From the NCBI RefSeq assembly GCF_000237925.1, contig NC_031496.1, forward strand, positions 6,125,801 to 6,189,800: a stretch of 64,000 bases of DNA, read 5' to 3'. The stretch is from Schistosoma mansoni. Its lineage: Eukaryota; Platyhelminthes; Trematoda; Strigeidida; Schistosomatidae. This document shows positions 45,058-54,500 of the stretch, one piece after another (positions within the stretch are counted from its first letter, which is position 1; the number at the start of each line of letters is the position of its first letter). Below the pieces are notes generated by a model. It did no database searches, was not told the DNA's origin, and saw only the letters and a list, made by a program, of their open reading frames with translations. The position numbers and the translations under genes were made by a program.

Positions 45058-45287
45058 TATCAGAAAGAGGGTTTATGGAAATTTTAATAATTTCATAGTT
45101 GAATTCATGAGTCAATTTAAATTAGGCGACTATGGAAAATCTTGAAACACAAGACCGATAGGTCCTGGTTTTGAATCCCTTAAGCGAGGAGTTCAATACT
45201 AGGATGAAATAGCTATCCAGTACTTCCAGATTTTTCATGGTAGTCTAGCTTTAATTGATTCATGAATTCAATTATAGAATATAATAC
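45058..45287. mobile_element. HHR-SINE2 fold-back copy, old
   Basis: A minus-oriented CAGAAAGAGGGTTTATGG arm joins a plus-oriented B box, ribozyme remnant and tail (CATGAATTCAATTATAG). Confidence 0.7.
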
Positions 45288-45545
45288 ATTTGATTGACTT
45301 ACTTTTCATTTATATTTACTCGTTTACTGGATATATGATAACAAGTTTTGAACAGTGAAATTAACGAAAAAAATTTTTTATACGAGATAATACTTCATGT
45401 CAACTATACGAACAATATTCTTTCAACAAAAAAAAAAGAAAAAACAAAATCATTCCAATCATACTGTAGGAATTCACTCTTTAATAGATTTAAATATTCT
45501 ACTAATTATAACCAATCAAAATCAGTTATTATTATTTTTTTTTAT

Positions 45546-45905
45546 TATCAGAAGGGGATTTTGTGGAGATTCAGTAATTTCAATAGTTGAGATCATGAGT
45601 CAATTGAAGCTAGACCACCAAGGAAAACCTGGAAGCACTAGACGACTGTTTCATCCTATTGTGAAACTCCTTTTTTTATTTATTTTCGATTAATATTATT
45701 TTAATTGTCTTAATTGAATGATTTCACAATTATATTCAATTGACAATTGAGACCACACCTTTTATGTTGAGTAATTATACTACTTTATGTTGAGTATAAT
45801 TTCTTAACAAAAAAAAACACCACAAAAATACTCAGACGAAACGGTCGTCTATTGTTCCCATGTTTTCTTTAGTTGTCTAGCCTTTATTGATTCATGAATT
45901 CAAAC
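45546..45905. mobile_element. HHR-SINE2 inverted arms with foreign spacer
   Basis: Minus arm 45546-45670 and plus arm 45833-45905 are separated by about 160 bp of unrelated AT-rich sequence. Confidence 0.65.
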
Positions 45906-45936
45906 GATAAAAAATATTAAAAAAAATTAATATCAG

Positions 45937-46355
45937 AGGGGTGCTGTTTTGTGGACATTCTAGTCTTTCAATAGTTGAGATCATGAGTCCATTGAAGTTA
46001 GACCACCCCCCATGAAAAATCTGGTCGTTAGTATAATTAATAATGACTGATTTTTTTATATTCGATAAATAAATTTTTTTGAATATTCGACAGATAAACA
46101 AAAAAATTAAACAAAATGTCATCAAATTAATTCATTGTAAATAAACATAAATATTTAAAATTTTAACTATGTAAAACCAAAATAAAAAAGTTTAAGTGCT
46201 CATGCACGAAACTGATAGGTCCTGGGTTCGAATCTCATGAAGCGGGATACGCACTGCTGAGGAGTCACACAATAAGATGAAACGGCTGTCCAGTGCTTCC
46301 AGGTTTTCCATAGTGATCTAGCTTCAATTGATTCATGGCCTCAACTACTAAAAAA
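45937..46355. mobile_element. HHR-SINE2, minus fragment and plus copy with ribozyme
   Basis: A minus tail (45937-46022), a 160-bp AT-rich spacer, then a plus copy from 46187 with B box GGGTTCGAATCTCATG. Its ribozyme at 46251-46296 has GCACTG/CAGTGC helix I, CTGAGGA, GAAAC and GTC. Stem II is shortened by a mismatch. Confidence 0.72.
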
Positions 46356-46607
46356 ATAGTTAAAAAATAAGAAAAATAACTCAGTTATATAAATAAATAT
46401 TCAATGATTGGTTGAGAATAATATTCTATTGTATTGGTAAGAAACAAATACATACACATATACCCATACACACATATTGTATGTTAAATTTACATCGAAT
46501 ATGTATTATTATCATTATTAATTAGTAAACAAGTAAATATAAATGAAAAGTAAGTCATGGTTGATTTTTCAATGTTTCAAGAATTTAAAACAATTAGTTA
46601 CTTTGAT

Positions 46608-46735
46608 AAATTTCGATAATGCGATGAAAAGACGAAGTTTATCAGAATTATGTGATATATTAGTGCAATACATTTCGAACAATCTGATCATACATATACT
46701 TGTTAAGAACATTCCTCCATTGCGAAACATTAGGT
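46608..46735 (+). repeat. Repeat R6, plus copy
   Basis: About 110 bp also present in minus orientation at 47023-47385 (split by an Sm-alpha insertion) and 52921-53030 (GACGAAGTTTATCAGAATTA, GCAATACATTTCGAACAATC). All three copies can be read in one frame (RRSLSELCD..., QYISNNLI), which may be a retroelement coding remnant. Confidence 0.65.
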
Positions 46736-46915
46736 TGAAACTGGTCATAAGATTGACATCAAGTCAGCGTTTGTAGTGTTGTATAAAAACCTTCAAGGAC
46801 GTATACTAAGGTTTATTGAAGCCTTGGCTATACGGAAATTGAAACCCCCTTTATGTGTTCAAAAACAATTTGTTCTTACCTTTAACCTACCTCGGTAATG
46901 CTGATTTATTATCCA
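46736..46915 (+). mobile_element. Penelope-like element fragment (end of GIY-YIG domain)
   Basis: Translation reads ETGHKIDIKSAFVVLYKNL followed by RFIEALAIRKLKPPLCVQKQ, the characteristic C-terminal part of the Penelope-like GIY-YIG domain. Among the better preserved fragments of this type here. Confidence 0.7.
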
Positions 46916-47076
46916 GAGTAGTCATCACATTGTTTTTGTGTACTTTATTTATTTTCTTTCTTTGTTACGGCTTACCTCGACCTGTCTAGTTGACCTTTTA
47001 ATTTTCATATAAAAATGTCTTAACAAGTATATAAGTGATCAGATTGTTCAAAATGTATTGCGCTAATATATCACAT

Positions 47077-47326
47077 GGGTTCGAGTCCCAGAATGAACAT
47101 CAACTCAGAGATGCAGGTACATCCACCTGACGAGTCCCAAATAGGACGAAACGCGAGTCCTGGATTCCATTGCTAGTCACTATCCATCTTTGCTTACCAT
47201 GCTTGTGAATTTAGGCTATATCGAGGCAATACTCACAGTATGCACATATGTCAATTAGAAACTGACCAGTTGCAGTCCTAAAAACATCAATGGGAAGATT
47301 CAAACAAACAATACTAAGTAAATCTC
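47077..47326 (+). mobile_element. Sm-alpha-like SINE, 5'-truncated, with 12-bp target-site duplication
   Basis: Begins inside the B box (GGGTTCGAGTCCCAGAATG) and includes the hammerhead and full tail. AATATATCACAT occurs directly on both sides (47065-47076, 47327-47338), the mark of LINE-type target-primed insertion. Confidence 0.88.
47117..47171 (+). ncRNA. Hammerhead ribozyme (Sm-alpha type), near consensus
   Basis: GTACATCCAC, CTGACGA, stem II GTCC-CAAATA-GGAC, GAAAC, GCGAGTC^CTGGATTCC. One base of helix I next to the core is mismatched (C opposite C), and stem III is no longer a perfect palindrome. Confidence 0.7.
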
Positions 47327-47389
47327 AATATATCACATAGTTCTGATAATCTTCGTCTTCTCATTGCATTATCGAAATTTAAATGTTTC

Positions 47390-48165
47390 ATCTATATTAT
47401 CTATCTTGATAGGATAATGAAATCGTACTTCGTTTCATTAAAGTATATCTTAATGTAGATTTCAGTTTATTGTTGACACTTGGTGAATATTATTTTTTTT
47501 ATTTTTGAATTGGTGTTAACAATTAAACGTTAACGATTAGATCAATTAGAATACCGCTTTATATAAAACGCTATATAAACACGGTTATTTTTTCAATACT
47601 TAACTACTTTTATAATAAGGCAGAAAGATTCAACTTATGAAGTCGTCTTTGCGCTGTTAGATAGTAGAGATAAACTTACTAGTTAACTTAGGCGGTCAAT
47701 GGAGATTGGACTAATTATCCACTCCATTTTATCTTTGATTACGAACCGATTTACGGTTCGTAACTCGGGGCTGACTTAAATGCACCATGCTACCCGATGT
47801 GTATATTTATGTATAAGAATCGCAGGTATATGCAAAGGGTATGCGTGTAGTGTCGTACATAAGACACATTAGCTGAAATATTGTTTGCTATATGTCTATT
47901 ATAATCAGAGGCCTAACCTATCAGGCGGAAGAAAAAGTAAAAAAGATATGGTAGCAAATACTAGGAAGTGGGGACCGACAACCTCCCTTGAGAGAATGCT
48001 TATGTGTGTGTCAGGAAGTACTGGGGCGATAACCATGGGCTGAATGACATAATTCATAGATGAAATCTGAATACTGAAATTATCAACAATGATATATGAA
48101 AGTCTCCCCATGATTGAGATCATCGATATTATATACTATCTTGTAATTAAATTTATAACTATAAA
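47390..48165. other. No gene seen; likely 5' area of T2
   Basis: No confident exon with ATG was found for T2 here, although its first exon should lie upstream of 48505. A GGTTCG-containing palindrome-like piece (CGAACCGATTTACGGTTCG) is at 47743-47761. Confidence 0.35.
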
Positions 48166-48167
48166 AT

Positions 48168-48435
48168 TATTAGAAGAGGTTTGGTGAAGATTTTAGTAAT
48201 TTTACAGAGTTGAGATCATGAGTCAATTAACACTGTTGGAAACTGGCTCAGTGGTCTATTGGTTAAGTGCTCTTGCGCGAGACTGGTAGGTCCTGGGTTC
48301 GAATCTCGCGAGTGTGGGATCGTGGGTACGTATTGCTGAGGAGTCTCATAATAGGACGAAACGGCCGTCCAGTGCTTCCAAGTTTTCCATAGTAGTTTAG
48401 CTTCAATTGACTAATCATCTCAACTCTATAAAACT
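48168..48435. mobile_element. HHR-SINE2 with short minus arm and intact plus copy
   Basis: A short minus arm (AGAAGAGGTTTGGTGAAGAT...) is followed by a plus copy with A-box-like TGGCTCAGTGGTCTATTGG, B-box GGGTTCGAATCTCGCG, ribozyme and tail. Confidence 0.82.
48330..48375 (+). ncRNA. Hammerhead ribozyme (HHR-SINE2 type), core intact
   Basis: GTATTG, CTGAGGA, stem II GTCTC/GGAC-like, GAAAC, GGCC palindromic stem III, GTC^CAGTGC. Helix I is GTATTG with CAGTGC, including G-U pairs. Confidence 0.62.
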
Positions 48436-48504
48436 ATTGTTTTAATGTATATTTCTATCATCTTTATAAAATTTCTTCCCATTTGTTTTAAACCAATTCA
48501 ATAG

Positions 48505-51500
48505 AGTTCATATCCAATCCTTGTCAACTTCAATACAGTATATTATTCTGGATTATTGGATATATAATTATTATATTATTGGGATTATTTATATTGAATC
48601 AATTTCATATCATTGAACATCATTGTCATACATTATATAAAAGGATAGAAAAGAAAACTTATGTATACAACAATGCATCTGATATACCATTTATATTTAT
48701 TGGAGGTCATACAAATACAGGTAGACAAATTTTATTCACCATGGTATTATAATAATATATTCTGAGGATAATAATTACAGAATTTACACCAGCCTACAGA
48801 CATGATCAATTTGATATAATTAGTAACATTAGATGTAAAGAACAAACATGTGATATAAGATTGTTTCAAGTTGGCTAGTTCAGTAATTATTCAGGTAGTA
48901 CATTTATGACATGTAGTACAGCATTCCAATGTATCACCATGGAACTTTTAAGTTTTTCTCCAAAGGATAGCCTGATGATTTATGAACGGTGTTCTTTAGG
49001 ACGAATTATTGATAATTATCTACAACTAGAGAACGTGAAATGAAAACAGAGAGCACGGAACAACAAGCAATGACTGCCAAAATATGTTAGTCAGGTTTAT
49101 CACTGTTCATGTTAGATATTATTCAAATAAGTTAAGGTTGCTAGGGACAGTGTTAATGTAAAGTGACAGCATGTAAGTGGTTAAACATTTAAAGTTCCTA
49201 TAATCTCACTTGTGCAGTAAGTTACACTTACAGGCGCTAGAACATTTAATGCATTTTCAGAGGAGCAGTATGCATCAATGCAGCAAACAGACAATGGGAG
49301 AGATTTTATCGTACGGATAGATTGTTATAGATTATTCCAGAGTCTAGAAAATTTACAGGCAAAGTAATTCCTATAGAGAGATGATCTAGAATATGTTTAT
49401 TTCGCTAGTGACAAGCAGTTACGAATGTGGTAATGAGAAGTTTCTGCGTATTGAAGAAAGCTTAAATATTGCTATTCTATTTTATTCGTTAATTTAGCAA
49501 TCGAATAATAATGACTTAACTAGTTAAGAGCCATATGATAGTACTTGAAGTTAACAAAATTCAAGGGAGAATACATTTTATTTTCTCAAAAAGTGGGTAG
49601 GTTTCTCCAAACTTATATTCAACTTATTTTCAAGGTAAGAGAAAGACCACCTTTTCAAGAAGACTCCAGTAAGAAACGAATTTAACTCTTAGTGTATTCA
49701 GAACATTTTCCAATATGTATGATAAAGAATGAGAAAAGTAGTTTATTTAAAACTTTATTAGAACAATTGGGATCGAGTGAAATTCAATGAAGGTAAAAAA
49801 TAAATGTATGATTTCCTTATTTACTTACTTACAATTGTCACCCTTCATGGGGAAACATAGGCAGCCCACAAGGATTCTCCAACCAACCTTGTCCTGACAA
49901 ATCCATTCCAGTTCTTCCCACTACCTATTCATCCTTTTCATGTCTATTTCCAATTCCCCACACACTGAGTTCTCTGGCCTTCCTCCCTACCATTTCCTTT
50001 CATGATTCCAAGTCAGAGCTTGCCTCGTGATGCCGTTTGGTGATTTCCTCAATGTGTGTCCCATACACTTCCAATATCTTCTTCTAATTTCCTCACCAGC
50101 TGGAAGACGGTTTGTTCTCTCTCATAGTAAGCTGTCACTGATAGTATCTGGTCAATGGACATTCAGTATCTTGCGTAGATAATTGTTTATAAATACTTGT
50201 AATTTTCTGATGACGGTTATGACAGTTCTCCAATTTTTAGCTCTGTACAGTAGAACTGTCTTGACATTCGTACTGAAGATTCTGACCTTGATATTGTGTA
50301 TTATTTCATTCATTTTGCTTACAAGGTCCATATATATTAAAATTCTTCTTTATACTGTTGTGAACGAGAACACAAGTGGGGACAATCGAATGTATTTGAA
50401 TACAAAATCACAGAATTTCTTGGTAAAATCTAAGAACCATACGGTAAATTCATTTGCGAAATGTCAATTAGTTGTCGCAAAAATGACTGTTCCTTTTGCG
50501 AATATCAGTCAATCGTCATAGACTTCATTGTTCCTCCGTTTCCATACTAATCATTCTTTGTTCTCGTTTTCTTTTCTTTGATCTTCTTAATCTTCTATCA
50601 CTAGGTATTTCACTTTCGATCGATGATAAGTACTATTAATATCTGTCGATATCAGTAGTACACACCGCAATACAAGTAGTGTGTGATAGATTAATAAACA
50701 GTTTTTTTCTATTTAAGAAAACTGAATAATAAATTTATTTTTGTGATTTCCAAATGAGTAGAAAATTATTATCAGAAGGGGTTTTTTGTGGAGATTTAGT
50801 ATTTTCATAGTTGAAAGCGTGAGTCAATTGAAGCTAGACCACCAGGGAAAACCTTGAAGCACTGGACGGCTGTTTCGTCCTAGAGTAGAAAATTGTCTAT
50901 CTGACTTTTTGTGGCTTAATGTAAGTCACCTCTTCAGAGTAAACAAGTAACCGAAACAAAACTAACACAAGTTTAAATAGTACAAAGGATGAGTTTTCCT
51001 TTAAAATTATCAGTTTCACTAAATGTTCCAAGTGTTTCATTTATCTGGTCTAAATAACAAAGACAAACATAGAGTCTGCATATTTTCTTAGTAACATGAA
51101 TTTCATTCCCCGTTAATGAAGTAGATAAAATACTCGTGATTCAATGATAGGGAGAGTGGGATGAGTATAGTTAAAGCATGAAGATGTTCTGTTGTAGATC
51201 TTCCTTTCATTCTCTTTTTTTTCAAAACTATGGAGAGGCCGAAATATCGTATTTTAAATAGACTCCCTTATAAAATCTCACTCAAGCAAAAACTGACTGT
51301 TAGTTATCTCCGTGAAAACACTGTCGACAGTAGGGTATTTCATTCATCATATCAGAGGATCGATAGTTACTCACTAAAAATGCTTAAATATCGGTACCAT
51401 TAAGGATTTATAAGCCTTGCTAAATTAGATGTTATTTTGATCACTTTCCCACAATATTTTTCCAGGTACTGAACTAATGGGAATCATTCTAGATACTCAT

Positions 51501-54500
51501 TCAATGATTAGTTGCAGACCTAAACTAATTATAACAAAATTCTTATTGAGATACAGAAGGAACAGACTACGGTCAATGGACAGATTAGTAGAATCTGGTA
51601 TCACTGCAACCGTGTTGAACGATGCTGCGGCTTCATTTATTGCAACGCTAATTAAAGAAATGGGTCCAAGAGCACCTAGACTATGCCACCGAGATACAGA
51701 ATCATTTGATTATCTTGAAGATTTAAATATCTTGTTTCCAAAAGGAAAGTTTATTCACATGGTGCGAGATGGAAGAGCCACCGTTGCTTCAAAAATAGCG
51801 TAAGTTCTCAAGTAAATTTAATTTGCTTTATAGACGTATTAAATAAACAATTGTAACAGAGTGGTGATTAAATTCAATTAGTATTGTTTGTTTGAATCTT
51901 CCCATCGATGTATGAGGACTGCAACTGGTCAGTCTCTAATTGGCATATGTGCATACTGTGAGTATTGCCTCGATATGGCCTTAATTCATAAGCATCTCCG
52001 CTTACCATAGAGTGGTGATTATTCTCATATAACAGATCAATTCTACAGCAATGTTCCATTTCCTATAAGTTGAAATACACATTCTTGACAATGACATTCG
52101 GCTGTGGTGTTACTATTCCTTTGTCAGTCATGCTCCAATGTGGTTTGTTAGGTATAATATAAGATGTTCAAGAATATAACACAGCACAGCTCATTATAAA
52201 AAGTCTTTGTATCATTTAGGTATGACGTACTATATAATTGACGGTTTCATTAACTGTCAATCTAAAGAGTATAGTCATTGCAAATTCATAACTATATTCC
52301 TTATAAATACATAGTAATGAAAGTACGTTATCCGCTAACATCCCCTTCATTATCAATCTGATGAAAATGTTCTATAGTGTCAAATCTACAAATAAAATAA
52401 ACAATCATCCTTTATAGTTGAGAGCGTGAGTCAATTGAAGCTAGAACACCATGGAAAACCTGGAAGCACTGGACGGCCGTTTCGTCCCATTATGGGACTC
52501 CTCAGCAGTGCGCATCCACGATCTCGCCTCGCGAGATTCGAACCCAGGACCTACCAGTCTCGAGCCAGAGCCCTTAACCGATAGACCACTGAGCCGGCTG
52601 GCATCCAACAGTGTTAATGTCTAACTTCAACTGAACCACGAAGTTGAGCAACCATTCACCAATTGTCTTCAGTAAGTTCCTATCTCACAACAGACTTAGT
52701 CGAACTCCACTGGTCACTGCTTCTCGCTAGAACTCCTTGATGTACTTCTCGAAGTCAGTCACTAGAGAGCATATGATTATATTAATTATTCAGAAGGGGT
52801 TTTCGGAGATTTCGATTTTCATAGTTGAAAGCTTCCAGGTTTTCAATGGTGGTCTAACTTCAATTGACTCACGCTTTCAACTATGAAAATACTAAATCTC
52901 CACAAAACCCCTTCTGATATATAAATGTTCTTAACAAGTATATGTGTGATCAGATTGTTCGAAATGTATTGCGCTAATATATCATCACATAATTCTGATA
53001 AACTTCGTCTTCTCATTGCATGATCGAAATCATCCTTTCACTGTTTATTCTTCCAGTAGAAATATCAATTCTAATTATACATCTGAAAATATTACAGATG
53101 CAATTTTAATTTGGGATGAAGATACAACACAAATATTAGAAGATTGTGAATATACCGGTAGTGAAAAATGTTTAACTTTACGTTATGAATGTTTGGTATT
53201 GAATCCACTTAGAGAAATTCAGAAAGTTTTAAGTACGTACATATTTCTGTTTTGTAACTTTACTAAGTATACATAAGAATTATCACTTTATATGGACTAA
53301 TATTCTGTCTAGAATCCCATCAATTTACTTTGCTTATTTGATTACTGAATCCAAAGTACGTTATTAAGTGTGTCATCAACATTTTCAACTTTCAATATTC
53401 ATGAGTCGAATAAGCAACACCAACATTGAAAACCTGGAAGCACTGTACAGCCATTTCGTCTCAGTATGGGACTCTTGAGAAGTGCACATCCACGATCTCG
53501 CACAAAACGGACTCCAACCCGGGACCTCCGATCACGCGCACGAAAGCTTAACCTTTGGATCACTAAGCCCGAATCCAATGGTGTCGTTGTCTAACTTCAA
53601 CCAATCCATGATATTGCGCCACCGACCATGAATTCAACCATTAAATTACTACAATTACCGCAAAACACCTTTTTTGATATTATTCATCATGTACTCACAA
53701 GTGACTGGCTGTATGTATTTCCTTGAGTTCTAGTGAGAACTCGTGACCAGTGGAGTTCAACTGAGTATGTTGAGAGGCAGTTACTTACTGTAGGCAATGG
53801 TGGACCGTGGCGAAATTTTGTGGATTGGTTGGAGTTAGACATAAACACCATGGGATGCCGGCTCAGTGGTCTAGAGGTTAAGTGCTCTGGCGCGAGACTG
53901 GTATGTCCTGGGTTCGAATCTCGTGAGGCGGGATCGTGGATGCGCACTGCTGACGAGTCCCATGATAGGACGAAACGGCGGTCCAGTGATTCCAGGTTTT
54001 CCCTGGTGGTCTAGCTTCAATTGACTCACACTTTCAACTATGAAAATACTAAATCTCCACAAAAAACCCCTTCTGATAATAAAAATTTTGAAATGGTTAT
54101 TTTCCTCCTAAATATTTTTTCAATTTTCCTCTTTGAAAATCATTTTCCGTGCTTCTTTCTGTTTCATCGATATTCTACTTATTATAAATCAGTAGTCTAA
54201 GTTATCTTGACCAATTTATATCAATCGGAAATCTTAATGGGTTGATTCTACACCTGTAAATGAACTTATATCACATCTTAGTAAACTTGTTAAGATGTTC
54301 TTCACTACTTTTCATAGTTATGAAGAAATTTTTGAATATTGGCTGAGCTAAATCTCCTTTACGTTCCTTAGATTAAACATTGTTGGATATGAACGATTTG
54401 ACTATGTTCTTTTAATAGGAGGTGATATTCCATTAAGTAATTCCTAAAATCTTGTATCACCCTTTTAGTCTCTTTCTTAATTTTAGTCAGTCCTGTATTC

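Larger units (their letters stand above)
47023..47385 (-). repeat. Repeat R6, minus copy split by Sm-alpha insertion
   Basis: Two halves, 47023-47076 and 47327-47385, are contiguous in the paralogous copy at 52921-53030. Confidence 0.7.

Noticed and set aside
53859-53935. Possible tRNA genes at the SINE heads
   Set aside because: A and B boxes are present, but the arms do not form a proper cloverleaf with CCA-end pairing and the segments run on into ribozyme and tail, so they are tRNA-derived SINE promoters.
53733-54014. ORF of 93 codons and similar ones at 29811, 9411, 13449, 36867, 29786
   Set aside because: All are readings of HHR-SINE2 tRNA-like and ribozyme sequence; the recurring peptide (CSGARLVGxGFESR) is a by-product of the repeat.
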